Shown here in pieces: positions 8,323 to 17,106 of a stretch of DNA of 64,000 bases. The position numbers and the translations under genes are program-made. Under the pieces are notes generated by a model. The model was not told the origin of the DNA. It was given only the letters and a program-made list of their open reading frames with translations, and made no database searches. Origin of the DNA: Dietzia psychralcaliphila (lineage in GTDB: Bacteria; Actinomycetota; Actinomycetes; Mycobacteriales; Mycobacteriaceae); assembly GCF_003096095.1 (NCBI RefSeq), contig NZ_CP015453.1, forward strand, positions 3,534,001-3,598,000, read 5' to 3'. The stretch's first letter is position 1, and each line of letters opens with the position of its first letter.

Positions 8323-9572
8323 CCACCACGACCACCACCCGGCCGCCGTCGACCGATTCGGCGTGGCGCATCGTCGCCGGGCGCGAGATCATGGTCAAAC
8401 TCCGCGACCGTAACTTCATCATCTCCACCCTCACCACCATCGCGATCTTCATCGTCGCCTTCGGTCTGTCGTTCTTCCTCGGAGGGCGCGATGGCGAGAA
8501 GACCGTGGCCGTCGCCTCGAACGACGCCGCGGCCATCGTGCAGGCCGCCGCCAGCGCCGAGCCCGCTGCAGCCGGCGCAGGCTCGGACGAGGGCACCGGG
8601 TCCGACTCGCCACCGGCGGCCGGTCCCCCGATCGAACTGTCCGTCACCGAGGTCGCGAACCCCGAGGCCGCCGAGCAGGCGGTACGGGAGGGAGAAGCCG
8701 ACGCCGCCCTGCTCGGCGCACCCGGCGGGTGGACGCTCGTCGGGTCGGACGGGGTCGATCCCGACATCGCCGCCGCCGTGGGGGCCGTGGTGGCTGCCGA
8801 CGCGCTCGAGCGCAACGCGGCAGCCGTGGGCACATCCGTCGCCGACCTCACCACCGGGTCCGTCGTGCAGGAACGGCTGCTCGATCCGAACGGGGCCGCC
8901 GACGAGGGCGTGCAGTTGATCGCCGGGTTCGTCTTCGTGTTCCTGTTCTACATGGCCGCCATCCTCTTCGGATACGCCATCGCGAACAGTGTCGTCGAAG
9001 AGAAGCAGTCGCGGATCGTCGAGATCCTGGCCGCCGCCATCCCGTTGCGCCAGTTGCTGGTCGGGAAGGTCGTGGGTGCCACTGTGCTCGCACTCGGCCA
9101 GATGGTGGTCTTCGTGGCCATCGGACTGATAGGGCTGACGTTCACCGACTACGCCTCGTTGCTGCCCTCGATCGCGGGTGCGGCGGGGTGGTACCTGGTG
9201 CTCTTCGTGATCGGTTTCGTGGCGCTGGCCTGCCTGTTCGCCGTGGCGGGGGCGATGGCCACCCGCGCGGAGGATGTGCAGTCCACGTCGTCCCCACTAC
9301 TGACGCTCATCATGGTGGCGTCGTTCGCCGGCCTGTTCCTCCAGGACACGTGGCAGGTGATCGCCTCGTACGTGCCGATCATGTCGACGGTGACGATGCC
9401 GATCCGCCTGGTCGAGGGCTCCGCCGCGTGGTGGGAGCCGCCGGTCGCCGCCGTGATCACCCTGGTCGTCGCCGGCGCTGTCATGGTGGTCGCCGAGCGG
9501 GTGTACCGGAGGTCGATCATGCAGACCGGCGGCAAGCTCACCTACCGTCAGGCGCTCTCGCTGGCCGAGTGA
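8319..9572 (+). CDS. ABC-2 type exporter permease (NatB-like)
   Basis: 417 residues. It has one N-terminal helix (~residues 29-50), a large extracytoplasmic domain with an Ala/Gly/Glu/Asp-rich stretch, then about five helices in the C-terminal half (from ~residue 195). The cytoplasmic elbow VEEKQSRIVEILAAAIPLRQLLVGKVVG is the ABC-2 family hallmark. The layout matches NatB, which with NatA exports Na+ in Bacillus, but drug or lipid export is equally possible. It is the last gene of a possible kinase-regulator-ATPase-permease unit. Confidence 0.88.
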   Translation: MTTTTTTRPPSTDSAWRIVAGREIMVKLRDRNFIISTLTTIAIFIVAFGLSFFLGGRDGEKTVAVASNDAAAIVQAAASAEPAAAGAGSDEGTGSDSPPAAGPPIELSVTEVANPEAAEQAVREGEADAALLGAPGGWTLVGSDGVDPDIAAAVGAVVAADALERNAAAVGTSVADLTTGSVVQERLLDPNGAADEGVQLIAGFVFVFLFYMAAILFGYAIANSVVEEKQSRIVEILAAAIPLRQLLVGKVVGATVLALGQMVVFVAIGLIGLTFTDYASLLPSIAGAAGWYLVLFVIGFVALACLFAVAGAMATRAEDVQSTSSPLLTLIMVASFAGLFLQDTWQVIASYVPIMSTVTMPIRLVEGSAAWWEPPVAAVITLVVAGAVMVVAERVYRRSIMQTGGKLTYRQALSLAE

Positions 9573-9639
9573 CCGGGGCGGGTTGTCCGCAGGCCGTGTG
9601 AGGTGGGCGGTGTGGGGCTGGCGAGGTGTCGGGGGGCGG

Positions 9640-10332
9640 TCATCCCCCGGCCCTCGCCACCTCGCTGTCCACCAGCCGGTACCCCTGACCACGCACGGTC
9701 TCGATCGCACGGGCACCGAACGGGGCATCGATCTTCCGACGCAGATAGCCCACGTAGACCTCGACGATGTTGTCGTCCCCGTCATACGCGGCATCCCACA
9801 CCGCCCGGAGGATCTGCGGCTTGGAGACCACCTGGTTGCGGTTCCTGATGAGGTATTCGAGGACCGCGTACTCGCGGGCGGTCACCGGGATCCGTTCCCG
9901 GCCTCGCCGTACCTCCCGCGCGGCGGGATCGACCTCCAGGTCCCCTGCCCTGAACGACGTCGGCCGCTCGGGGGCTCCGCGCCTGACCAGCGCCCTGAGC
10001 CGCGCCTCCAGAACGACGAAGGAGAACGGCTTGACCAGGTAGTCGTCGGCGCCCAGATCGAAGGCGTCCGCCTCGTCGTACTCCCCGTCCTTGGCGGTGA
10101 GCATGAGCACGGGGGTCCAGATCTCGCGGCGGCGCATCTCCCGCACGACCTCGTATCCGCTCCGTCGCGGCATCATGATGTCCAGCACCACCACGTCGAA
10201 GTCCCCGTCGGCGGCCATGTCGAGACCGACCTCACCGTCAGGGGCCGTCTCCACGGCCCATCCGCCGGCGACGAGCCCGCGTCGCACGCTCTCGAGAAGC
10301 GCCGGCTCGTCGTCGACCACGAGTACCCGCAT
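9640..10332 (-). CDS. OmpR/PhoB-family response regulator (orphan)
   Basis: 230 residues. The receiver has VVDDE at the start, the phospho-acceptor Asp in VVVLDIMMPRRSGYE, and the conserved Lys in DDYLVKPFSF. The C-terminal winged helix includes ARREVRRGRERIPVTAREYAVLEYL-type residues and ends in VRGQGYRLV. It resembles mycobacterial TcrX/MprA-type regulators. No kinase is adjacent. The orphan kinase at 3491-4939 is a plausible partner, separated by the NarL system and ABC genes. The stop lies in a short space facing the permease gene. Confidence 0.9.
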   Translation of the reverse strand: MRVLVVDDEPALLESVRRGLVAGGWAVETAPDGEVGLDMAADGDFDVVVLDIMMPRRSGYEVVREMRRREIWTPVLMLTAKDGEYDEADAFDLGADDYLVKPFSFVVLEARLRALVRRGAPERPTSFRAGDLEVDPAAREVRRGRERIPVTAREYAVLEYLIRNRNQVVSKPQILRAVWDAAYDGDDNIVEVYVGYLRRKIDAPFGARAIETVRGQGYRLVDSEVARAGG

Positions 10333-10394
10333 ACAGTGCCCTCCGACCGTGTCCTGTTCGACCGTGTCTCGATCGCCCGTGTGGCCCGCGACGC

Positions 10395-11237
10395 CTACTC
10401 GGCCGCCGGGTCGATCTCCTGGTCCATCTCCTCCGCGGGGACCAGTGAGTCGGCGTGACGCCGGACCACCTTCGCCGGCACACCGGCAACGGTCGTGTGC
10501 GGCGGCACCTCGTCGAGCACCACCGAACCCGCGGCCACCCGCGAGCAGTCACCCACGAGCACGTTGCCCAACACGATCGACCCCGCCGACAACAGCACTC
10601 CCGAACCGATCTTGGGGTGGCGGTCGCCGTCCTCGTTCCCGGTCCCGCCGAGGGTGACGCCCTGCAGGATCGAGACACCATCGCCGATCACGCAGGTCTC
10701 ACCCACCACGATCCCGGTGGCGTGGTCCACGAGGATGCCCGAGCCCACGCGCGCTGCCGGGTGGATGTCCATCGCGAAGACCTCGGACACCCGGCTCTGG
10801 AGGAACGAGGCCGCCATGACCCTGCCCGCGTTCCACATCTCGTGCGCCACGCGGTGGACCTGGAGTCCGAGGAATCCCTTGGCGAACAGGTAGGGCACCA
10901 GGTAGTTGGGATAGGCCGGGTTTCGCTCGAAACTCACCACCAGGTCGGCCGCGACCGCCTCCAGGACGTGAGGATGCTCGACCAGGACCGCGCGGATCTC
11001 CTTCTCCAAGACGTGCCGGCCGATCTCGGGGGTCGCGATGCGGGAGGCGGCGAGCCTCGCCAGGGATTCGCCCAGGTCGTCGCATCCGTCGATGAGATCC
11101 AGGACCAGACCGGCGATCAGGGGCTCGTCGCGACTCTGCGTGGCATCCACGGACAGCCGGTCCCAGACGGCGCGGACGGAGGAGTCGGCCTCAGTCTGCG
11201 GGACGCAGGGGTTCTCGATGCTCAGCTCGATGGTCAC
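10395..11237 (-). CDS. cysE: Serine O-acetyltransferase (CysE-type, left-handed beta helix)
   Basis: Makes O-acetylserine from serine and acetyl-CoA for cysteine biosynthesis in the cytoplasm. The 280 residues match long enterobacterial CysE: an N-terminal all-alpha SATase domain (~1-140), then hexapeptide repeats with DIHPAARVGSGILVDHATG (catalytic Asp/His region), ETCVIGDGVSILQGVTLGG and the substrate-loop GNEDGDRHPKIG. The GTG at 11237 is chosen because a TACCCT -10 lies 7 nt upstream and the helical domain begins there. An upstream in-frame extension is Pro/Ala low complexity. No cysK is adjacent. A maltose/galactoside acetyltransferase role is less likely because of the helical domain. 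Confidence 0.85.
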   Translation of the reverse strand: MTIELSIENPCVPQTEADSSVRAVWDRLSVDATQSRDEPLIAGLVLDLIDGCDDLGESLARLAASRIATPEIGRHVLEKEIRAVLVEHPHVLEAVAADLVVSFERNPAYPNYLVPYLFAKGFLGLQVHRVAHEMWNAGRVMAASFLQSRVSEVFAMDIHPAARVGSGILVDHATGIVVGETCVIGDGVSILQGVTLGGTGNEDGDRHPKIGSGVLLSAGSIVLGNVLVGDCSRVAAGSVVLDEVPPHTTVAGVPAKVVRRHADSLVPAEEMDQEIDPAAE

Positions 11238-11244
11238 CCGGTAC

Positions 11245-11250
11245 AGGGTA
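11245..11250 (-). promoter_or_regulatory. -10 hexamer of cysE, probable leaderless promoter
   Basis: TACCCT on the minus strand with 7 nt to the GTG at 11237. Confidence 0.45.
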
Positions 11251-11289
11251 GGCGCGTTCCGCTTTCCGGGGCGAGTCACCTCGGGATCG

Positions 11290-11345
11290 GGTGCGGCGGG
11301 TGCAACGGGCGCGGCGGGCGCGGCGGGCGCGGCGGCGGGCCCGCG
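11290..11345. repeat. GC-rich 9-bp tandem repeat between cysE and the ABM gene
   Basis: Consecutive copies of a GGGCGCGGC-type unit, with degenerate copies on either side. If translated with cysE it would read as Ala/Pro repeats, but the preferred cysE start excludes it. Confidence 0.6.
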
Positions 11346-11417
11346 TTCGCCCCGGCGCAGGATCCGGCGGGGGCGCAACGCTCGACGGGGTCGCGCCGGC
11401 CCGGGCAGGATGGAGCC

Positions 11418-11741
11418 ATGATGCTCATCAACGTGCGATTTGACGTCAAACCCGAGTTCGCCGACTCCTGGCTCGAGATCACCCGCGACTTCACCGACGC
11501 CACCAGAGCCGAGCCCGGAAACCTCTGGTTCGACTGGTACAGATCACCCGATGCCCCCACCACCTTCCTTCTCTGCGAGGCGTTCCGCGACGGAGATGCG
11601 CCAGCCGAGCACGTGGGCTCGTCGCACTTCACGGAGTTCACCGGCTCCGCCGCGCAGTACCTCGAGCGCACCCCGCGGATCATCAACACCACGGTCGACG
11701 GCGAGGAGTGGGGAACGATGGGCGAGATCACCGTCGATTAG
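11418..11741 (+). CDS. Antibiotic biosynthesis monooxygenase (ABM)-domain protein
   Basis: 107 residues, a single dimeric alpha/beta barrel domain of the ABM/YgiN type. Hallmarks are the N-terminal strand MLINVRFDVKP, the WLEITRDFTDATRAEPGNLWFDWYRS segment with the E-P-G turn, and SSHFTEFT near residue 75. Homologues include cofactor-free monooxygenases and heme-degrading or unknown proteins. No heme-ligand pattern is obvious. Either ATG at 11418 or at 11421 could be used. GGATGGAG fits the second at better spacing. Confidence 0.8.
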   Translation: MMLINVRFDVKPEFADSWLEITRDFTDATRAEPGNLWFDWYRSPDAPTTFLLCEAFRDGDAPAEHVGSSHFTEFTGSAAQYLERTPRIINTTVDGEEWGTMGEITVD

Positions 11742-11823
11742 CCTGATCGGGTCGCAACGCACCTCCCCGCCACCGCGCCCCGCCACACCGTCCGGCGGCC
11801 CGGCGACCCGGCGGCCCGGCGGG

Positions 11824-13605
11824 TCAGAACGGTGGCGGGTCGACCACTGCGGCGGCGTGCTCCTCTGCGCTCCGCGCGTGCTGCCGGGCCCGGCGCTCGA
11901 GGATCAGCAATTCACGTTCGCCCTGACGACGGGCTCGTCGACGGCGTTCCCTGGTCGTGTACCGGAATCCGATGAAGACCCCTCGCGGGGAACCGTCGCT
12001 GTGCGTGGGTTCGCGACTGACCTCCCCCGGGGCACTGTCCACGCGTGGGGCGCGGCAATCATCGTCGCGGTCACCCGAATCGTGAGCAGCTCCATCACCC
12101 GGGAAGACCTGTCCAGGTGACACCCTCGTGCGGGCCTGCGCGGGCCGGTCCGGCCACTGAGCGGCCTCGGACTCCGCCTCGACCGCCTCCTCGACCTTCC
12201 GTGCGCGGGCCAGGGGGCCCGAGGGCCAGGTGCGGACGGTCCGACCCGTCTCCGTGACGATGTCGACCACGCCCTGAGGGTCCACGCTGTATCTCCAGCC
12301 GGAGAAGGTCTTGAGCCGGTGGTGCGTCCGACACAGACAGATGAGGTTCCACTCGACTGTCAGTCCACCAGTCTCCGGATCCTCCTTGATGAACGGGATC
12401 ACGTGGTCCACATCGCAACGATCAGCGGCGACCGAGCATCCTGGGTGACGGCAGGTGCCGTCGCGGAGTCTGATCCGTCGGGCCAGCCAGCCCGGGACGG
12501 AGTACTTGAACTCGGCGCCCTGATCGGAACCGGCCCGTCCGGTGAAGACGGTCTCGAAGGTCGCCCCGCGGGCACGGTCGAGAAGATCCTTCAGCATTTC
12601 CAGGGAGCCCTCCCCCGAACGGCGGAAGAACACCTCGGACCCGCCGTCCCCGGTCATGACCACGGTGATGTGCGGCTGCAGAGGTTCGGCGAGACCGTGT
12701 CCGTCAGCGGGGCTCCCCGTCCGAGCCATGGACGGGTCCGGGGCGGGGTGCGCGGCGGAGCCTGTGTCGAGATCTGCGGCAGGGACCGGGGAAGAGCTCG
12801 GACCCACGGTCGCGAGATCGACCAGGGCGTCCGCTCGGCGCTCATCGGCACTGCGGTCGTCGACGGGCGCGCCGCCCTCGTCATCGTTGTGGCCGTCTCG
12901 ACGGCCTGCGCCTGCCGTGTGTCTGGACCAAGTCCCGGTCCCCGCCATCTGGTCCAACCGTTCCGCCAGAACCTCGGCGCCGGCGGCGCTGAGACTGGCA
13001 GAGACGGACGCCATGCCATCCGGCGCCTTCCGGATCCACACGCCACGGCCACGGATGGCCTCCTGCTGGCGTCTGCGCACACCGTCAGGGTCGACCCGAC
13101 GGACTGCGCGGTCCATCATCCGCCGGAGTTGACCCAAACCCGGTCGACTACCGGCGTCAAGCGATTCAACGTAGCGGCGCGCCGCCAGCTCGGCTGCGTC
13201 ACGGCACAGCGCGTCGTCGGTCACCCCGCGAAGACAGCTCACCATCGTGCCCGCCGTCCGCTCGTCGATCCGCCCGGACTCGATCTCCTCGAGAATCGCC
13301 GGACAGCGTTCGACCAGTTCAACCGCAAGGTCCACCATGGAACCCGCCCGGTTCGCGTGGACTCCCAATGTCACAGCCAGCTCCGAACGCGCGAGCTCCC
13401 ATGGGTCGACGGCGGCGTGATCGCGGACGGGGCGCTCGGAGTGGTGGGCGACGTCATCGATGGCCCGAACGTGCTCGACGGCGGCGTCGAAAGTCCTGTA
13501 GACGGCCCGAATGCGCAACCCCGCCGCGCGATTCTCGGCATCGACAGCGAGACGAGCGATCTCGGACTCGCACGCGAACAGCCGCTCGGTCTCCCTCGAC
13601 TTCAT
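11824..13605 (-). CDS. DUF222 / HNH endonuclease-signature protein (13E12 family)
   Basis: 593 residues. Residues ~10-330 form the DUF222 region (VDLAVELVERCPAILEEIESGRIDERTA, ARRYVESLD, RRMMDRAVRRVDPDGV). After it comes an HNH core near 400-450: CRHPGCSVAADRCDVDHV, then NLICLCRTHHRLK. These proteins, called 13E12 in mycobacteria, are multicopy in actinomycetes. Nuclease activity is inferred from the motif only. Low-complexity segments lie near residues 230-300 and at the C-terminus (Arg-rich). A near-perfect operator-like palindrome sits 13 bp upstream. Its stop faces the ABM gene stop across an 82-bp CG-rich spacer. Confidence 0.85.
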   Translation of the reverse strand: MKSRETERLFACESEIARLAVDAENRAAGLRIRAVYRTFDAAVEHVRAIDDVAHHSERPVRDHAAVDPWELARSELAVTLGVHANRAGSMVDLAVELVERCPAILEEIESGRIDERTAGTMVSCLRGVTDDALCRDAAELAARRYVESLDAGSRPGLGQLRRMMDRAVRRVDPDGVRRRQQEAIRGRGVWIRKAPDGMASVSASLSAAGAEVLAERLDQMAGTGTWSRHTAGAGRRDGHNDDEGGAPVDDRSADERRADALVDLATVGPSSSPVPAADLDTGSAAHPAPDPSMARTGSPADGHGLAEPLQPHITVVMTGDGGSEVFFRRSGEGSLEMLKDLLDRARGATFETVFTGRAGSDQGAEFKYSVPGWLARRIRLRDGTCRHPGCSVAADRCDVDHVIPFIKEDPETGGLTVEWNLICLCRTHHRLKTFSGWRYSVDPQGVVDIVTETGRTVRTWPSGPLARARKVEEAVEAESEAAQWPDRPAQARTRVSPGQVFPGDGAAHDSGDRDDDCRAPRVDSAPGEVSREPTHSDGSPRGVFIGFRYTTRERRRRARRQGERELLILERRARQHARSAEEHAAAVVDPPPF

Positions 13606-13617
13606 AACACCCCCATC

Positions 13618-13651
13618 GCCTCTATGTTCGATAGTAGTCGAACATAGAGGC
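13618..13651. promoter_or_regulatory. 14-bp inverted repeat upstream of the DUF222/HNH gene, putative operator
   Basis: Arms GCCTCTATGTTCGA (13618-13631) and TCGAACATAGAGGC (13638-13651) are exact inverse copies around a 6-bp spacer, starting 13 bp before the start codon. Each arm contains the GTTCGA/TCGAAC half-site of the mycobacterial SOS box, but arranged outward-facing. Confidence 0.7.
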
Positions 13652-13798
13652 GAACACTGGGGCCTTCTCGGTGAGGAGTTGCTTATTCATCGAGGGAGTT
13701 CGGCGAGACCCTCCGCGGACGGCGCTCCACAGATCTGACACGGGCCGGCCGACCGGGTGGTCCCGGTCGGCCGCCCCCGACGTTCGATCCGACCGACC

Positions 13799-14617
13799 TC
13801 AGCCCACGCTGCCCAGCGCGGCGCCCACGAGCGCGGCCGGGTCGGTCGGCCACCACTGGCCGTAGTCGAGCGCGTAGACGCGGTTGAGGTCCGAGACGAC
13901 ACCTCCGACCGTCACCTGCTGGCGGATCGGGAGCTGATGAATGGTGGCGCTCGGGTTGAGGCGTCCGCCGGAGCCCCAGTCGTGCTGCCAGAAGTACTGA
14001 CCCAGGCCTCGCTGCCGACACCAGTCGATGGTCGGCGCGTTGGCGTAGACGCCGAGCTTCATCCCCGCGCCGTGCAGGTGGTGGCGGAAGCGCTCGAGGT
14101 ACGGGGCGATCAGGTTGTCGAACTCCCAGCGGGTGGGGTTGTCGTCGATCGCGGCGTACATCGGCACCCCACGAGGACCGCCTGCGGCGAAGTGGATACC
14201 GATGCCGATCCTGGAGTGGTGGTCACCTCCCGCCGCACCCGCGCGCCAGTCGGCGGTGGTGTCCCTGCCGAACTGGTAGCAGGAGACCATGTTGAGGCCG
14301 TGCGCACGGAAGTCGTCGACCTCGCGCCGGAGCAGCGGCTTGCCGGTCATCCACTCCGCGCCGGGACGGCGGTTCGAGCAGTACCGCACCGCGCCCATGT
14401 GGCCGGCCGCTCGGACCGACGCCGCCGACGGCGGGCCCGACGCGTAATCGAGCAGCGTGCCGATCGGGATTCCTGCACCCGCGCCGGGGAGGGCGCCGAG
14501 AGGTGCGGGGATGGACGACTGGGCACTGACCGCGGGCGTGAGGCCCGCAGCGAGTGCGCCGGCTCCGGCCGCACCGAGGCCGGCGCGACGGAGGAAGGAA
14601 CGGCGGTCGAACGTCAT
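13799..14617 (-). CDS. Tat-exported DUF1906 (Rv2525c-like glycoside hydrolase-like) protein
   Basis: 272 residues. The N-terminus FDRRSFLRRAGLGAAGAG is a twin-arginine signal with an Ala/Gly core ending near residue 33. The mature part begins the DUF1906 TIM barrel with GTLLDYASGPP, and has VRYCSNRR, MVSCYQFG, PMYAAIDDNPT and GVYANAPTIDWCRQRGLGQYFWQHDW. In Mycobacterium tuberculosis the Tat substrate Rv2525c has this fold and is related to GH25-like hydrolases, with no proven substrate. It probably acts in the cell wall. ATG at 14617 follows CGGAGTT. Confidence 0.85.
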   Translation of the reverse strand: MTFDRRSFLRRAGLGAAGAGALAAGLTPAVSAQSSIPAPLGALPGAGAGIPIGTLLDYASGPPSAASVRAAGHMGAVRYCSNRRPGAEWMTGKPLLRREVDDFRAHGLNMVSCYQFGRDTTADWRAGAAGGDHHSRIGIGIHFAAGGPRGVPMYAAIDDNPTRWEFDNLIAPYLERFRHHLHGAGMKLGVYANAPTIDWCRQRGLGQYFWQHDWGSGGRLNPSATIHQLPIRQQVTVGGVVSDLNRVYALDYGQWWPTDPAALVGAALGSVG

Positions 14618-14777
14618 GAGGGAACTCCGAGATCTCGGTCGAAGACGAAAGGCGGGTGTGACGCGTGGGACCTCACCGCCTCAGGCGAGTGTGTCACAAG
14701 AACATCGCGGCGTCTCCCCTGGCGTTATCACACGGGTGTCGAACCGCGGCGCAGGCGCGACTGGTTGACTGTTCACC

Positions 14778-15677
14778 ATGAATCGCACGCCCAGATGGTC
14801 CGCCTCCGACGTCACCGACCAGACGGGACGCACCTTCGTGGTGACCGGGGCCAACGCGGGGATCGGCCTGGCCACCACACGCGCGCTCGTGGCCAGGGGC
14901 GCCCAGGTGGTCATGGCCTGCAGGAACCTCGAGAAGGCCGAGGCCGCGCGAGCCACCCTGCCGGCCGCGACTCGTGACCTGGCGCTGGCCCGCCGGCTGG
15001 ACCTGGCAGACCTCGACTCGGTGGACGAGTTCGTCGCCGGGACGGGAGATCGGGTGGATGTCCTGATCAACAACGCCGGCGTCATGAACCTCCCGCCGTC
15101 CCGGACCGCCCAGGGCCACGAGATGCAGTTCGGCGTCAACGCGCTCGGTCACCACGCACTCACCCAGGGATTGTTGCCGAGGTTGACCGACCGTGTGGTC
15201 TGGCTTGGTTCGTTGGCGCATCTGCGAGGCCGTGTCGACACCGACGATCTGAGCATGGACCTGCGCGGATACCGCCCGATGGCGGCCTACGCCAACTCCA
15301 AGTTGGCCTGCATCATGCTCGCCTACGAGTGGAACCGCCGGCTCGGGCGCGACGGCCGGGGGATCCGGTCGATGGCCGCTCACCCCGGTTACACCACCAC
15401 CGAGCTCATCCGGCAGAGCGGCCGCCCCACCGCCGACCGGTTCTTCGAGCTGGGAAACTCGATCTCGTGGGCCGGGCTGACGCCGGAGATGGGCGCACTA
15501 TCGGTGCTCTACGCCGCGACCGTGCCGGACCTGCCCGGCGCGACGTTCGTGGGCCCCGATCGACTCGGCGGGCTGAAGGGGCATCCGAAGATCGCCAGGT
15601 CGAGCGCCAGTTCTCGTGACGCGCGGGTGGGCGCCGCCCTCTTTGAACGCTGCACCGAGATGGTGGCGTTCCGGTAG
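14778..15677 (+). CDS. Short-chain dehydrogenase/reductase (retinol/protochlorophyllide-reductase-like)
   Basis: 299 residues. Rossmann motif [15 protein letters not shown] (~23-37), NNAG at LINNAGVMN, the catalytic Tyr-x3-Lys as [10 protein letters not shown], and a preceding serine ([10 protein letters not shown]). The long C-terminal substrate-binding part matches the oxidoreductase group containing mycobacterial Rv0068/Rv0439c-type enzymes. The cofactor is probably NADP(H), judging from the Arg after the second strand (ACRNLEKAE). The substrate is unknown. It is divergent from the DUF1906 gene and convergent with dapA. Confidence 0.85.
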   Translation: MNRTPRWSASDVTDQTGRTFVVTGANAGIGLATTRALVARGAQVVMACRNLEKAEAARATLPAATRDLALARRLDLADLDSVDEFVAGTGDRVDVLINNAGVMNLPPSRTAQGHEMQFGVNALGHHALTQGLLPRLTDRVVWLGSLAHLRGRVDTDDLSMDLRGYRPMAAYANSKLACIMLAYEWNRRLGRDGRGIRSMAAHPGYTTTELIRQSGRPTADRFFELGNSISWAGLTPEMGALSVLYAATVPDLPGATFVGPDRLGGLKGHPKIARSSASSRDARVGAALFERCTEMVAFR

Positions 15678-15680
15678 TCC

Positions 15681-15736
15681 GCACCCCGTTCCACGACGAC
15701 GAGGGGTGCATCCACCCGGCGCCGCCCGTGCCGGGT
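15681..15736. terminator. Possible terminator hairpins between the SDR gene and dapA
   Basis: Two short GC-rich dyads, 15681-15687/15703-15709 and 15714-15720/15730-15736, in the 74-bp gap between convergent genes. Confidence 0.4.
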
Positions 15737-15751
15737 CCGCGGCGAGGCGGG

Positions 15752-16639
15752 TCAGGCGAGCCCGGACGCCGCCAGGCCCTTGCGGAGCTTGTCCTGGTGC
15801 TCCGGCGGACCCTGGAGCAGGGGCATGCGCAGTTGGTCGGAACCGAGCAGTCCCTGCATCTTGAGAGCGGCCTTGACCTGGATGGCGCCCTGTGAGGTGT
15901 GCATGATCGCGTCGATTGCGGGAATGAGGCGGGTGTGGATCTCGCGGGCGCGGGGGAGATCGCCGGCGTCGACGGCGTCGATCATCGCCCGGTAGTCGTC
16001 GCCGGCCACGTGTCCGACCACCGAGACGATCCCGGTGGCGCCCAGGGCGAGGAACGCGAGGTTGAGCACGTCGTCGCCCGAGAACCACAGCAGGTCGGTC
16101 TCGGCCATGAGTCGGCTGGCCTCGAACAGGTCGCCCTTGGCGTCCTTGACCGCGCGGAGGCCGGGGATCTCGGCCAGCCGCCGGATCGTGTCCGTGGCCA
16201 GGGCGGTGCCGGTTCGTCCCGGGATGTCGTAGGCCATGACGGGCCGATCGGCGGCCTCGGCGATCATCCGGAAGTGCTCGACGATCCCGTGCTGTGTGGG
16301 TTTGTTGTAGTACGGCGTCACCACCAGGAGGGTGTCGGCGCCCCGCTTCACCATCTCCGTGGCCGCGCGGATCGAGTGCTCCGTGTCATTGGTGCCGCAA
16401 CCGGCCATCACCGCCACGCGGTCACCGACGGCCTCGACCACCGCACCCACGGCGTCGTAGTCCTCGTCGTCGGTGGTCGTGGCGGACTCACCGGTGGTGC
16501 CGTTGACCAGCAGACCGTCGTGGCCGTGGTCCGCGAGATGGACGGCGAGTCGCTGCAGCCCGTCGAAGTCGATTGAGCCGTCGTCGTGCATTGGGGTCAC
16601 CATCGCGGTGATGACCCGACCGAAGGGATTGTCCGACAT
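15752..16639 (-). CDS. dapA: 4-hydroxy-tetrahydrodipicolinate synthase
   Basis: Condenses pyruvate with aspartate semialdehyde, the first committed step of lysine and diaminopimelate synthesis. 295 residues of standard length. Motifs in order are VNGTTGES (Thr of the proton relay), VVTPYYNKP (catalytic Tyr), AYDIPGRTG (substrate Arg) and RAVKDAKGD (Schiff-base Lys). The ATG at 16639 is preferred over GTG 16645 because a TATCCT -10 lies 7 nt upstream. It is monocistronic here, and other dap genes are not in the window. It could be a second dapA paralogue. Confidence 0.9.
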   Translation of the reverse strand: MSDNPFGRVITAMVTPMHDDGSIDFDGLQRLAVHLADHGHDGLLVNGTTGESATTTDDEDYDAVGAVVEAVGDRVAVMAGCGTNDTEHSIRAATEMVKRGADTLLVVTPYYNKPTQHGIVEHFRMIAEAADRPVMAYDIPGRTGTALATDTIRRLAEIPGLRAVKDAKGDLFEASRLMAETDLLWFSGDDVLNLAFLALGATGIVSVVGHVAGDDYRAMIDAVDAGDLPRAREIHTRLIPAIDAIMHTSQGAIQVKAALKMQGLLGSDQLRMPLLQGPPEHQDKLRKGLAASGLA

Positions 16640-16646
16640 GGGCACC

Positions 16647-16652
16647 AGGATA
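16647..16652 (-). promoter_or_regulatory. -10 hexamer of dapA, probable leaderless promoter
   Basis: TATCCT on the minus strand, 7 nt before the ATG at 16639. Confidence 0.5.
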
Positions 16653-16778
16653 GGCGGTCCCGCCGGATCGTTGTTCCGGTGCCGCCACCGGCCTCTCCGA
16701 CGGAGTCGTCCGGAGGCACGTGCGGTCCGTCGCGGTTAGGGTCGTCACCACCCCACACGCACGACCCAGGAGGACCAC

Positions 16779-17069
16779 ATGAACTCGGAGACACCCCCGG
16801 AGACCCCAGAGGACCTGGGCAACACCATCGACGGAACGCGTGTCGGTGACGGAAGTGCGACGGATCCGGCATCCGGGCAGGGAGAGACCGGAATCGACCC
16901 GGACGCCCCGGGCAGCGGTGGACACAGTGACGGACAGAGCGTCGGCCACGGTGACGGCAGCGCGACGACGGGAACGCGCGACCTGGAGGAGCAGAAGCGG
17001 ATCTACCAGACCCCGGAACAGCCGGACCACGCGCTCGGCGGGAGCGAGGGCACCGCCGACGGCATGTAG
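16779..17069 (+). CDS. Small acidic, Gly-rich, predicted disordered protein
   Basis: 96 residues starting behind a perfect AGGAGG (16768-16773). Composition is dominated by Gly, Asp, Glu, Ser, Thr and Pro with almost no aliphatic residues until a short helical-looking segment (DLEEQKRIYQTPEQPDHAL, ~68-86). No signal peptide or membrane helix. I recognise no family. Its composition recalls hydrophilin or stress-protectant proteins, but that is inference. It stands alone, divergent from dapA. Confidence 0.65.
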   Translation: MNSETPPETPEDLGNTIDGTRVGDGSATDPASGQGETGIDPDAPGSGGHSDGQSVGHGDGSATTGTRDLEEQKRIYQTPEQPDHALGGSEGTADGM

Positions 17070-17106
17070 TCCGTCAACTCCCTGGCGCCCCGGTCCGAGG
17101 GGAGGT

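Noticed and set aside
13618-13651. A standard LexA SOS box
   Set aside because: The half-sites are in outward order with a 6-bp spacer. The canonical box is TCGAAC-N4-GTTCGA. Kept only as a novel dyad.
14690-14716. A second ECF41 promoter near the plus-strand SDR gene
   Set aside because: TGTCACA is followed by CGTC after 12 nt, not 16, so the spacing is wrong.
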